A stretch of DNA of 64,000 bases. Source: Chelonoidis abingdonii (lineage: Eukaryota > Chordata > Testudines > Testudinidae). The notes under the pieces are model-generated. The model ran no database searches. It was not told where the DNA came from and saw only the letters and a program-made list of their open reading frames with translations. Both the position numbers and the translations under genes were made by a program. Position 1 is the first letter of the stretch. Each line of letters opens with the position of its first letter. Of this stretch, positions 24,276-36,118 are shown in pieces. The stretch lies in contig NC_133770.1 in assembly GCF_003597395.2 (NCBI RefSeq), forward strand, positions 85,309,432 through 85,373,431, in the 5' to 3' direction.

Positions 24276-24343
24276 CAGAAAGTCTTCTTCACAGAACACC
24301 TTTCCGTTAACAAAATAAAAGGCTTTTCCTCTCAGTTTTCGAC
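24276..24343 (-). CDS. LIMD1: LIMD1 coding exon, second half of LIM1
   Basis: 68 bp. Acceptor CTAG at 24344-24347, donor GTGAG at 24271-24275. Its first two bases complete a Ser codon begun in the upstream exon. It then encodes 22 codons containing LRGKAFYFVNGKVFCEEDF, which supplies the last two LIM1 zinc ligands (C and D of FCEED). Reading frame joins exactly to both neighbours. The intron 5' of it is the longest fully contained one (26.4 kb) and holds most of the repeats in the window. Confidence 0.93.
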
Positions 24344-24429
24344 CTAGGGAGAAACAAGAGGAGGGAGAAAAAAAAGTTAGTAAATGGATGAAAAAAATAC
24401 TACCAAAAGCTGGTAAAAGAGATACATTT

Positions 24430-24560
24430 GGGGTAGTATCTGTCTTTTTGTTTTCTGTACAGCACTTGGCAAAAATGGGGCATTAGTTCTTGACTAGAGC
24501 TCCTAGGTGCTATGGCCATGATGATGATGATAATAATAATGATTATGATTACGATTATTA
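24430..24560. repeat. Amniote repeat tail with ATG/AAT microsatellite
   Basis: Reads as a diverged copy of the widespread reptile/bird repeat with CTGTACAGCACTTGGC and CTAGAGCTCCTAGGTGCTA, ending in an ATGATGATGATAATAATAAT run (24518-24560). Related fragments at 40280-40320, 54215-54330 and 58518-58600. Confidence 0.6.
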
Positions 24561-27500
24561 TCCAACTGAGCCGAATGCTAGAAACCATTCCAGGCCCAGA
24601 ATATCACTAACCATGTTTTCTTTTTAATGACAGTCCTGTGATCTTTGGACTCTAGTCCCTGTATTGCAACAAGGGTGGTTTCAACAATGAGAGTTTCACA
24701 TTCCACGCAGCTGGATGGTTATCAAAGTCTCAACACCCTTTTATCGAATAAAACTTACCTAAGAAACAACCTCAGCACAACATACTGTTTAATGCCACAA
24801 AATACCATCTCCCATACCCATCTCTGAAACTAAGTAAGAGAGGGAGTTCTAGGATCCTGCACAGGAGCAGCAGGGACAGTTTGCTGATTCACTCTGGAAG
24901 CCACTGCTGGTGAGTGGTTAGGTAAATAAGGGTGTGTGCACAGGGGTTTACCTATACTAGATTTTACTTTAAAATTTCCCACCAGTGCCGTTCCAACATA
25001 ATTAGAGTGTAATCTGTTTTACAGTGTGTACACCAGAGGGCGCTTTCAGACAGGCCAGAAAACACCATGTATATACTAAGTGAGGAAATCAAATGCTTGT
25101 AAAGAGTTCAAGGTCCATGGACCTATTGAGATCCATGGAAATTTTGCCGATGACTTCAACTGGGCCAGGATTTCACCCTTTGACTTTAGTGCTCGATCTG
25201 GAGGAGAGCAAAGAATATTGCAGCCACATTTCTTGAAAAGTCAGCCACTGTTTGCACATGCAGCAGCCAATTTTACCAGGAGCATAGACAAGTAACAAGT
25301 GCATTTTAAGGGACTAGCTGTGATATAAGAACGACCATGTAATAGGGTTTTCTGTCACACTTAAGGACAACTGAGTTACAATAGGGTTTTTTTGCCAGGT
25401 GGGATGAGAAAGCACAGCTTGATAACTACGTTAGGGAATTATGTTCCAGTTTAGCTCTTAGCCTGGGCCCAAAAGACTGTTCAGCATGGCCAAATAGTTT
25501 CAGACACTCTCTACAGGAAAACAGACATGTTTCAAAATTCCACTAGGTAGTAGCCTGTCGAACTACAGTGTTTGTTTGTTTGGGGAGAGAGGGGGAAGAG
25601 TGCATGCTTGCACGCAACACACATTTATGTGAGCAAACACGAGTGTGCATGTACAAGCAAAATTTAATGATGCAGCTCACTTTGACAATTTGACTCTCCA
25701 AATCAACGAGCATGGAGCATACAAACATATGCACTATAGCAGACTTCAAGGACAGTGAAAGTTGCAATATGTGTAGCATGGGACATTATGAAACAACGAC
25801 ACGTCAATCCACTGCTATGATTCCTTAAAAAGTAGTCTTTGTTGACTTGTGGACCAACCCACTAAAAACCCAAACCTTCTCCTAGTGTTAACTTTCTCCC
25901 TGCATACAGCAGTCACGCACAAACCCACAGCTGCCTTGCAGAGGTGCACTGGGGGTGAAACAGATGATGGTGCAGGGAGCTCCCTTGCTCCTTAGCCTAT
26001 GTGGTCATAATGCTGCAGGTGGTGGAGACGGAGATGCCAGCATTGCCACTGGAGCGACACGAGGGGGAGCTGCAGAAGCTGTTTAAGAGGGGATTTGGTC
26101 TTGGTCCCCCACCAGGACCCACTCAGTTCTGAGAGGGCAGCACTGGCGGGAACACACACTACATCAGTTGAACAGATGCAGCAAGAGTTGCTGCTCAGTG
26201 TGCTCTCTCCAGCTCCTTGGCAGCATTTTGCATAGGCAGACATGCCTCCTTCCAAGCTAATCCAGCACTCCACCTCCATCACACGCAATACGGGTTCTAA
26301 GAGCAGTTCTCTGGCCCATTATTTTTAAAACATCCTCAGTAAATCATGAATCTTTCTAAGCAAACCTGTCCCAGGAAACAAAATACAGAACAGCAGCACA
26401 GGCTTGCAATCTTTCACCAGCCCAATAAGATCCCAGAGAGAAGGATGGCATAATCAGTGGTTGTGTCTACACGCAGGCTGGTACACAAATAACTAAATGG
26501 GCTTTAATTTACACCATGTGCTATGTTGATGCAAGTCTGTGTGTGAACACCCTTATTTCAGGACAAAAATGCCCAGTTTCTGTTGTGTTTAAGTTGATAT
26601 TTTACTGAGTTAAGCAAAATCAAAATAGAACACTCATTCCACATTAAGAATGCCCATATTCTGACTTATACTGAAATAAGACAAGGTGTAGATTACAACC
26701 AAATCATTTGGGTGCCAGTTTGTGTGGCGATCTGTCCTACGCAGGCACTGATTTTGATGGTGGGTTTGGTCAGTGGGGAGATGAGGAACGAAATAGAGCT
26801 GTAATGAGACAATACTTCAGCTACTGTTGATTATTTAGAATGTGATTGCCAAGTAGCTTCATGAGCAATTTAACAAGAGGCCAAAACAAGCAGTCCTTAC
26901 TCAGAATAATTGCCCACTGATTTCAACAGCAGTTTTGCCAGAGTACAGGTGTCAGGGTTTGGACGTACACGGTTAATTAAAAAAGAAGAACTGAAACATT
27001 CAATTTAAAAAAATAAGTTACAAGCTAGCACACACAGTAGTATAGCAAAACGTGTAGATGTCCAAATGACTGTCTGCTATCTCAGATGTATCTCCATAAA
27101 GACAGCTTCGGGAGGAGGAAGGGAAAAGGCAGTAAAGCTGTGCCTGGTTTTGGATGAAGGCCCTGACCCGTGTGTGAGCGATACCCATTGCGACAGAGGA
27201 ACGCAGGTTGAATTGCTGCCACAGAAATTCTTTGACAATGACAAAAAGCATTTTACAGGCATGGTCTGCTGTGTGTATTTTTAACCTCCTGACATTTGCA
27301 GTCAAGCTTTATTACAGCAGTCCCCAGTGGGGTGGTCACAGTTAATGTTCTGTGTCAATGTTTTCTTTATAAGTTCATTTAGCAGCATGATAAGCCCCTT
27401 TGGAAGGTTTTTATAATTTGGTTGTCAAAATTTGAAGTGGATAGATACACAAGAGGTGCTACTCCCATGAACGCTTTACAGGAAAATAAAAATCAAATTT

Positions 27501-27764
27501 TTTTTTTGCTTTTGGGGAAGGGATGGGGTGATTATTTTATTTTTAGCTCCTCTCTTGCCTCACACTAACCTTCTTTTTCTCTGAACGTTTGGCAGACTTT
27601 GAATGTGAAATTTTTCAAAACCGACTACATAAATTGCACACATAAAAACGTCCATGCAGGAATTGCATGCACGGAACCCCCACGTGTACACACAAATCAG
27701 GGAACTGCATATGCAAATGAGGCAGACTATTTACTGACTTCTACCACTCTCGTCATCGAAGGAC

Positions 27765-27955
27765 CTAAGCAACTTACAAACATGAATGGATTTATCCTCA
27801 CAACATCCTTGTGAGGTAGGGAAGTATCCCCATTTAACACATACACAGAGACTGACTTCCCCAGCATCTCACAGGAAATCTATGGTGGAGCTAGGAATTG
27901 AAATATCTCTGGTCCCAGGCCAGTGCCTTAAACCACAAGGTTACCCATCCTCCCT
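27765..27955 (+). repeat. MIR / CORE-SINE relic
   Basis: Reads ATCCTCACAACATCCTTGTG, AGGTAGGGAAGTATCCCCATTT and CTATGGTGGAGCTAGGAATTG in the order of the MIR consensus. Confidence 0.7.
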
Positions 27956-28404
27956 GCTGCTTGTTTTGTGTATACAAGTGAAAGACTTTGTGCATGTGCA
28001 TTTTTTCCAGGCACCAATAGAAACCATAGATATACCAGAACCACACAACAGGTCTAATAGACAGAACTCATATGCCCACATTTAAATATTGGACTCTTAC
28101 TTCTTAGAAGTAGGACTGTCAAGCAATTGACAGTGCTGTTAAACAATAGAATACCACTAATTTAAATATTTATGGATGTTTTCTACATTATCAAATATAT
28201 TAATTTCAATTACAACACAGAATATAAAGTGTACAGTGCTCACTTTATATTTATTTATAATTATAAATATTTGCACTGTATAAAACAAAAGAAATAGTAT
28301 TTTTCAATTCACCTAATACAAGTACTGTAGTGTAATCTCTATCATAAAAGATAAACTCACAAATGTAGAATTATGTACAAAAAATAACTGCATTCAAAAA
28401 TAAA

Positions 28405-28785
28405 TCAATGTAAAACTTTAGAGCCTACAAGTCCACTCAGTCCTACTTCAGCCAATCGCTCAGATAAACAGGTTTGGTTACAATTTGCAGGAGATAATAC
28501 TGCCCATGTCTTGTTTAAAATGTCACCTGAAAGTGAGAACAGGTCTTCGCATGGCACTGTTGTAGCTGGCATAGCAAGATATTTACGTGCCAGATGTGCT
28601 AAAGATTCATAGGTACCTTTATGCTTCAACCACCATTCCAGAGGACATGAGTCCATGCTGATGACGGGTTGTGCCTGATAATAATCCAGAGCAGAGAGAA
28701 CAGATGCATGTTCATTTTTATTATCTGAGTCAGATGCCACCAGCAACAGGTGTAATGTGGGTAAAACAGAGCAGGAGACATACAA
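28405..28785 (-). pseudogene. hAT transposase C-terminal fragment (left arm)
   Basis: Open for about 126 codons. Holds the hAT dimerisation motif: LARKYLAMPATTVPCEDLFS then GDILNKTWAVLSP. DNA-binding and DDE-like catalytic regions are missing. The fragment ends in LSGLVGSKVLH, read into the element tail. Confidence 0.75.
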
Positions 28786-28837
28786 TTCTCCCCCCAGGGA
28801 GTTCAGTCACAAATTTAATTAATGCATTATTTTTTTA

Positions 28838-29062
28838 ATGAGCAACATCAGCATGGAAGCATGTCTTCTGGAATGGTGTCCGAAGCATGACGGGGCATAT
28901 GAATATCTGGCACGTAAATACCTTGCAATGCCAACTACAAAAGTGCCATGCCAACGCCTGTTCTCACTTTCAGGTGATATTGTAAATAAGCAGCAGGCAG
29001 CAATATCTCCTGTAAATGTAAACAAACTTGTTTGTTTTAGTGACTGGCTGAACAAGAAGTAG
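28838..29062 (+). pseudogene. hAT transposase C-terminal fragment (right arm)
   Basis: Open for 74 codons: ARKYLAMPTTKVPCQRLFSL, GDIVNKQQAAISP and NKLVCFSDWL, a better match to the generic hATC end than the left arm. Inverted relative to the left arm. Confidence 0.75.
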
Positions 29063-29693
29063 GACTGAGGGGACTTGTAAGCTCTAAAGTTTTACATTGT
29101 TTTGTTTTTGAGTGCAGTTAGGTAACAAAAAATCTACATTTGTAAGTTACACCTTCACGATAAAAGAGATTGCACTACAGTACTTGTATTAGGTGAATTG
29201 AAAAATACTATTTATTTTATTTTTTCAATGCAAATATTTGTAATAAAAAACAAAGCGAGCACTGTACACTTTGTATTCTGTGTTGCAATTGAAATCAATA
29301 TATTTGAAAATGTAGAAAAACATTCAAAACATTTAATCCATTTCCATTTGTATTCTATTGTTTAACGTGCAATTGAGATTAATTTTTTTTAACCACGATT
29401 AATTTTTTTTAGTTAATCACGTGAGTTAACTGCGATTAATCGACAGCCTTACTTAGAAGGCTTTAATTTTATTTTACTAGGTCAACGTATTGTGGTCTGT
29501 AAGTAGCAAGAATAGTATGCAAACCTCAAATAAAGCAAAGCTTTTCAAAAAGTTATACTCTTGGGTCCTCCTCGTGCACCTCAGCACAAGCCCCACTAAA
29601 GTCATTTCAGCAAGTGGTAGGATCAGGGTCTTATACAGTAGAACTTCAGAGTTACGAACTGACCGGTCAACCACACACCTCATTTGGAATCAG

Positions 29694-29990
29694 AGGCTAT
29701 GTCTTCATTACCCGCCGTATTGGCGGGTAGCAATCGATTTCTCGGGGATCGATATATCGCATCTCATCTAGACGCGATATATTGATCCCTGAACGAGCTC
29801 CTGTCGACTCCGGAACTCCACCAACGCGAACGGCAGTAGCGGAGTCGACAGGGGGAGCCGTGGACATCGATCCCGCGCCGTGAGGATGGTAGGTAACTCG
29901 ATCTAGAGATACTTCGACTTCAGCTATGCTATTCACATAGCTGAAGTTGCGTATCTTAGATCGATTTCCCCCTCTAGTGTAGACCAGCCC
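29694..29990. mobile_element. MITE with GTCTACACTA-type ends, copy 1
   Basis: Left end GGCTATGTCTTCATTACCCG and right end CTAGTGTAGACCAGCCC. Interior has paired palindromes (GCGGGTAGCAATCGATTT, GACGCGATATATTGATCCC, CTTCAGCTATG repeated inverted). Same family, opposite orientation, as 53900-54198. Superfamily and TSD not determined. Confidence 0.65.
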
Positions 29991-30216
29991 AGAAGTACAC
30001 CATCAGTCAGCAGCAGAGACACACCTCCCCCTCTCCCCCCCCAAAGGCAAATACAGCACAATACTGTGTTAAATGTAAACTACTAAAAATATAAATGGAA
30101 ACTACTAAAAATATAAAGGGAAAGGTTAAAAAAGATTTGACAAAGTAAGGAAACTGTTTCTGTGCTTGTTTCATTTAAATTAAGATGGTTAAAAGCAGCA
30201 TTCTTCTTCTGCATAG

Positions 30217-31304
30217 TGTGACAGACCCAGGCCAGTGGGGCACAGGAGTCTGGTAGAGGGCAAATATACTGGTCACTGGATGAGTAGTTTTCTGTTCCCT
30301 GAGTGATCAGAACAGGGGCTGCAGTGGAGTAATCAGGAACCTGCTAGAACCAATTAAGGCTCTCTGTGAGCTCAGATCAAGTGTAGTATCTGTTCTTATC
30401 AGTTTAATTCATTGCTGATCAAGATTTACTACATTTACTACCCTGATGGTGGTGGTTAAAGATGCACTCCGCTGCTCCTAAAACGGAACGCAAAGCATCA
30501 AACCCCGCTCAAGGGTGTAGTACTGCACGCTGCAGGCTCCGCGTGGTCGTGCCTCCTCAGAGGCTCCCGCGTGCTTCCTTGTTATTCCAGTTACCCGACA
30601 GACGAGAGGTCCCAAGAGGCAGGGAGAGACCAGGAAGGATCTCCCCGCCCAGAGACGCTGCACGTGGTCCCTATACCACCCGCTCAACCCGCCGGAACGC
30701 CGCCGGCCGAGAAAAGCTCGTACCCTGCGCTCCAGTCAGCAGAAGACCGCCCTACAGCGCTCCCGCTGCCTGAGGAAGTCCCGGCTACTCGCCCGCAGCT
30801 GCAGCCCTCCAGAGCTAGAACACCTGCAGCCAATCAAGGCAGGCTAATCAGGGCACCTGGGTTTAAAAAGGAGCTCACTCCAGTCAGGGAGGGGGGGAGC
30901 TAGAGGAGAGGAAGTGCGTGTGAGGAGCTGGGAGCAAGAGACACAAGGAGCTGAGAGTGAGAGGGTGTGCTGCTGGAGGACTAAGGAATACAAGCATTAT
31001 TGGACACCAGGAGAAAGGTCCTGTGGTGAGGATAAGAAACGTGTTTGGAGGAGCCATGGGGAAGTAGCCCAGGGAGGTGTAGCTGTCATGCAGCTATTAC
31101 ACGAGGGACTATAGACAGCTGCAATCCGCAGGGCCCTGGGCTGGAACCCGGAGTAGAGGGCGGGCCTGGGTTCCCCCTAAACCTCCCAACTCCTGATCAG
31201 ACACAGGAGAAGTTGACCCAGACTGTGGAGAAGATCACTGAGGTGAGCAAATCTGCCAATAAGCGCAGGACCCACCAAGGTAGAGGAGCAACTCTGTCAC
31301 AACA
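30217..31304. mobile_element. Probable solo LTR containing a U2-like insertion
   Basis: Opens TGTGACAGACCCAGGCCAG and closes CTGTCACAACA. About 1.1 kb, with TTTAAAAAGG promoter-like text near 30861. No clean target duplication. The segment about 30362-30815 looks foreign to the LTR: GC/CpG-rich, and beginning with a U2 snRNA-identical block. Confidence 0.55.
30374..30408 (+). ncRNA. U2 snRNA-identical 35-nt segment
   Basis: All 35 bases match vertebrate U2 snRNA (from my knowledge of U2) across the branch-point-recognition region: it starts AGATCAAGTGTAGTATC and ends TTATCAGTTTAAT. Sequence on both sides departs from U2, so this is not a full U2 gene or an ordinary full-length pseudogene. 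Confidence 0.75.
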
Positions 31305-31458
31305 GTAAAGTTTCAAAGCTGTATTAAGTCAATGTTCAGTAGTAAGTTTTTGAAAGTACAACTATAACCTTTTGCTCAGAGTTATCAACATTTCAGAGTT
31401 ATGAACAACCTCCATTTCTGAGCTGTTAGTAACTCTGAGGTTCTGCTGCATACTATAT

Positions 31459-31828
31459 CAATGGTTCTCAACTTCTCCAGACTACTGTACCCCTTTCAGG
31501 AGGCAGATTTGTCTTGTGCACCCCAAGTTTCACCTCACTTAAACTACTTGCTAATAAAACCAGACATAAAAATACAAAAAAGTGTCACAGCACACTATTA
31601 CTGAAAAATTGCTTACTTTCTCCTTTTTACCATACAATTATAAAATAAATCACAACCTCCCCTCCCCCAGTTAAGAAATACTGATAGAGTATACAGAGCA
31701 GTATAAACAAGTCATTGTCTGTATGACATTTCATTTTGTATGCACTTCTCTAGTGCTTTTAATGTATCCTGTTGTAAAACTAGGCAAATATCTAGATGAA
31801 TTGATGTACCCCTGGTTGAGAACCACTG
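31459..31828. mobile_element. hAT-type MITE
   Basis: Ends CAATGGTTCTCAAC / GTTGAGAACCACTG. Flanks TACTATAT (31451-31458) and TATTATAT (31829-31836) are an 8-bp duplication with one mismatch. AT-rich interior without coding capacity. Confidence 0.8.
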
Positions 31829-33174
31829 TATTATATCTTAAAACTGACATCAGTTCAAGAGGTCAGAAAGCTGGATGTAATTTTTCATTCCAATTGTTTC
31901 TTTTAAAAATCCATGTCTCAAATACTGTTGAGATTCCATTGGTATGATTGCTGAAACGATGCCCTTGCATTAGAATGTTTAACTCATGGCTTATCACTCT
32001 GAAAACTAAATACTATAATGAGCTTTGGCTTGAATTGCTGGCACCTGGCAATATTTCACCATCACTTCACTTGATTATTGATAAAAATGTAGTAGACAAT
32101 TAAAATATTTCCACACCTCTACCATGCCATCTCTGGCGGTTATTACAGGATTTCTCAGTCCTACCCATAAGAGCTTTGATCCTCATACCTCTATGTATTC
32201 ATCTGTCCTATCTAGGATATCTAATCCACTTAGCTATGAGACCTATCAGATGACTGCCACCATGGTATTTAAGCACTGCGTCAGTACTACTTATAACTGT
32301 GTCAGTAGTATCTTTACGCTCAAACAAGCACTCTTTGTTCTGCAATTGGTAGTTACCATACAGTCAGGCTGAACTTCCAGGACGCTAATGCTCTTTGGCC
32401 ACTATAATCTCACATTATGGATCTTACACTTTAAAGTTTATATCTTTATAAAACTCTGAATCTCCTACTGCTCCCACAGAGACCAATTGGAGATTTGCCC
32501 TAGACCTCCGTAGAAGCTGGATTGAACTCTGAGAGTTTAATTTTGTCCAAAGGCTTTTAAAATTGGTTTCTCATTCATTAGCATCAGTGGTTATGATGGT
32601 TTGAAAGGAAACCAGGATTACAAGTCCCTGTTTAAAGGTAAAAAGTCATTGTGCACCACAAAAGTTTTCATCTCCATGTGTATAATTAGAAGTCATCCAT
32701 CTTAACATAGCTCTACAGTTATAAAGCTAACCTTCTGCTGTAATTACGGTTGGCAGATTTTTTTTTAAAAGCAAAAGATTCAAGTTCACAGAGGCTATAA
32801 CCTCCTAATTATCCATGTGGCTGGCAGTCTGGAAAATGCCAGCATTCTAAGAATTAAAGAGCCAAGAGCAACGGATGCTCCTTGCTGAGCCTGGGAGCCA
32901 TGGAGTAAAGCTGCAGTTCCATATTTCCTTTTTGTTTCCCTCAGTAAAACTCAGATCGTCTGCCTCATTCTGCTCCCTTCATGCCACTCAGGCAGCACAA
33001 AGGTAGCACAGACTGGCTGCAAACCTCTAGCTGGAATTCCCCCCAGTCCTACACCGCACTCCCTGCAGCCCCTTGCGCAGGGGATGTTTCAGAGGCAGGG
33101 AAGCACAATGAGCACCAGCAATCCCCTGCTGACTAATGATACCTTGGGGACCATCACCAGATGCCACATGCTTA

Positions 33175-33295
33175 GGGTAACCAGATAGCAAGTGTGAAAA
33201 ATCAGGACTGGGGGGGGGGGGGGTAACAGGAGCCCATATAAAAAAAGCCCCAAATATCGGGACTGTCCCTATAAAATTGGGACATCTGGTCACCC
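33175..33295. mobile_element. Short mariner-like MITE
   Basis: 121 bp with inverted ends GGGTAACCAGAT / ATCTGGTCACCC and TA on both flanks. Interior GGGACTGTCCCTATAA and a 13-G run, recognisable as a widespread sauropsid MITE. Confidence 0.8.
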
Positions 33296-33329
33296 TACAC
33301 ATGCTACCCACTTTTATGATGCTCTAACC

Positions 33330-33631
33330 CAGGGGTCAGAAACCTTTCAGAAGTGGTGTGCAGAGTCTTCATTTATTCACTCTGATTTAAGGTTGCACAT
33401 ACCAGTAATACATTTTAACACTTTTAGAAGGTCTCTTTAATAAGTCTATAATAATAACTAAACTATTGTTGTATGTAAAGTAAATAAGATTTTTAAAATG
33501 TTTAAGAAACTTCATTTAAAATTAAATTAAAATGCAGAGCTCCGGTGGCTAGGACCCAGGCAGTGTGAGTGCCACTGAAAGTCAGCTCGCGTGCCGCCTT
33601 CGGCAGGCGTGCCATAGGTTGCCTACCCATG
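33330..33631. mobile_element. hAT-type MITE
   Basis: 302 bp with imperfect ends CAGGGGTCAGAAACC / GGTTGCCTACCCATG and a perfect 8-bp duplication CTCTAACC (33322-33329, 33632-33639). Confidence 0.88.
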
Positions 33632-34972
33632 CTCTAACCTGTGCCTCAGGCCAGGCAGAGAATCAGAGAGGAGGCTCCTTTTTAAGGAAAAGAAGGAATG
33701 AGAGCAGCAGAATAAAGACAACGGGCTTCAAAAAAGCAGACTTCAATGAACTCAGAGACCTAGTAGGTAAGGTCCTACATGAAGAAAATCTAAGGTAAAA
33801 AGAAGTTCTGGAGAGCTGGCAGTTTCTCAAGGAGACAGCATTAAGGCATAACTGCAAACTACCCTGATGCAAAGGAAAGGCAGGAAAAGTAGTAAGAGGA
33901 TATGGATACATCAGGAGCTCTTTAATAACCTGAAAAGAAAAATAAAATGCTACAAAAACTTGAAACACATACAAATCATTATAGAGGAGTACAAAAGAAT
34001 AGCATAAGCATATAGAAACAAAATCAGAAAGGCTAAGGATCAAAATGAGTTACACCTAGCACAGGACATAAAAGGCAATAAGAAGCGGGTCTTCAAATAT
34101 ACTAGGAGCAAGAGAAACAGGAAGGAAGTGCAAGTTCTCTATTAAGTGGGAGAGGAGAGCTGATGACATCAAGAAAGCTGAGGTGTTCTATCTTCTTCAG
34201 TCTTCACTAAAAAGGTTAACGATGACCAGATACTAAAACACAATTAATATTAAACAACAAAGGGGAAGGCATGCAAGCCAAAATAGGGAAAGAATAGTTT
34301 AAACAATATTTAGATAAGTTAGATGTATTCAAGTCACCAGGGCCTGATGAAATTCATCCTAGGGTACTTAAGGAACAAGCTGAAGCAATCTTGGAACCTT
34401 TATAAATTATGTTTGAGAACTCAGAGGACGGATGAAGACCCAGAAGACTGGAGAAGGGCAAACACACTATATTTAAAAAGGGGAACAAGAAGGACCCTGG
34501 GAATTACAGATCAGTTTGCCAAACTTCAGTATCTGAAAAGATACTAGAACAAATTATTAAACAATCAATTTGTAAGCACCTGGAAGATAATACGGTTATG
34601 AGGAATAGCCAGCATGGAACTGTCAAGAACAAATCATGCCAAACCAACCTAATTCCCTTCCTTAGCAGGGTTGTGGGCCAAGTGGATGGGCGGGAAGCAG
34701 TAGATGTGATATATCTTGATTTTAATAAGGCTTTTGATGCACTCCCACATGACATTCTCATAGGGAAATGATCTAGAAGATGAAATTACTATACAGTGGG
34801 TGTACAACCAGTTGAAAGACTGTACTCAAAGTGTAGTCATCAATGGTTCGCTATCAAACTGAGAGAGTGTATCTAGTGGGGTCCTGTGTGTGTGGGGGGG
34901 GTCAGTTCTATTCCATATTTTCCTTAATGACTGGATAAAGGTGTAGAACTGATAAATGAAATTGTTTTTAAT

Positions 34973-35896
34973 TGTTTACTTTATTAATGTAACTTCTGTT
35001 CACCATTCACTACACTTGCCTGCATTGTAACTTCTGTTCACTGTTTGCCATATTGTAATTCAAACCCCATTTTAAAACGCTCACTCCATTTTGTAAAAGC
35101 TTCCTCCAACCTTCATTTTTGCAACCCTGCTGTAATCTTATTAGTTAGTTTAGATGTGTGAATGAGGCATGTATGGATGATAAAATCAACCTCCAGCCCC
35201 AGCCTGTCCTGATGAGGTGAAGTTCAACTACCAACGGCTGAAGACCTAGACAACAGTGAAACAAAGTAAAAAGCATCCACCCTAAAAAGAAAAGGACAAA
35301 AGAACAACAGAAGGAAGATCAAAGCCAGGTTCAAGGCTGAAAGTCACGCCTGCAATTGACGGGTGATCAATCCAAACCCAAAGGCAGCGTGACACAGCAA
35401 GACCTATAGACTTTGAATCCAAACTAAAAGCCTGTAAAAAGAAGGGTGAGATAAGAGACTTTGGGTAACATTCTGCTGCCAACATGGAGCCAGCCACCTG
35501 CTGATTAATTTAACAACAGCAGAATGAAGCAACTCCCATGAACTAACATAGGGAAAAATCCCTATAAAGCTGGACTCTGAAGACTGAGGACTTTGAGTCT
35601 ATGGTTCTGCTGCCAGCCTCCAGGAGCATCAGGTGCACCTGACCCGGACTCGGCTCCACTCTTGTGTACAGAGTACCTGGCCAGTATTCTGTCACAAGCA
35701 ACTTTAGGCTGGTAACTATAATATCTACACAGAACTTGTATGAATGATTGTGTGAATGGATATATATATATATATAATCATAGGAATAAGTAACCAAACA
35801 ATATTGTTTGCTGTTTTATTTTATTATGGTATTTACAATAAATGTGACAAATGTCTTGTCCCCTTTAAGATCCTGCTAGTTTTTATTGGTATAACA
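34973..35896 (+). mobile_element. Probable solo LTR nested in the CR1
   Basis: Starts TGTTTACTTTATTAATG and ends TATTGGTATAACA. Carries AATAAA followed by TGTGACAAATGTCTTG near 35840, as in an R-U5 junction. It splits CR1 RT text. No perfect duplication found, so the ends are approximate; a (TA)n tract lies at 35760-35777. Confidence 0.5.
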
Positions 35897-36118
35897 ATGG
35901 AATGGAGGGTATTGTTATAAAATATGCAGATGACGCTAAGCTGGGAGGAGTTTCAAGCACTTTGGAGGACAGGATTAGTATTCAAAACAAACTTGACAAA
36001 TTGGAGAAATCAGTCTGAAATCAACAAGATGAAATTCAATAAAGACAAGCGCCAAATACTTCACTTAGGAAGGAAAAATGAAAGAGAGAACTACAAAATG
36101 GGGAATAACTGGCTAGAT

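Larger units (their letters stand above)
28111..29451. mobile_element. Palindromic hAT element carrying two inverted hATC-domain copies
   Basis: Bounded by a perfect 8-bp duplication CTTAGAAG (28103-28110, 29452-29459), with ends TAGGACTGTC / GACAGCCTTA. The two halves are inverted copies: the left arm (to about 28785) encodes a hAT C-terminal dimerisation domain on the minus strand (ARKYLAMPATTVPCEDLFSL), and the right arm encodes it on the plus strand (28838-29062: ARKYLAMPTTKVPCQRLFSL). Only the C-terminal part of a ZBED/Charlie-like transposase is present, so the element is non-autonomous. AT-rich outer arms include several TTAATCGCGATTAA-like motifs. Confidence 0.8.
29636..31448. mobile_element. 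Tigger-like (Tc1/mariner) non-autonomous element with nested insertions
   Basis: Inverted ends CAGTAGAACTTCAGAGTTAC (29636 on) and its near-complement GTAACTCTGAGGTTCTGCTG (to 31448). TA precedes the left end; the right-hand TA is displaced by two bases. Interior AT-rich with no ORF of its own. Carries a MITE (about 29694-29990) and an LTR (about 30217-31304). Confidence 0.65.

Noticed and set aside
29697..29936. 79-codon minus-strand frame
   Set aside because: Falls entirely inside a MITE with palindromic interior.
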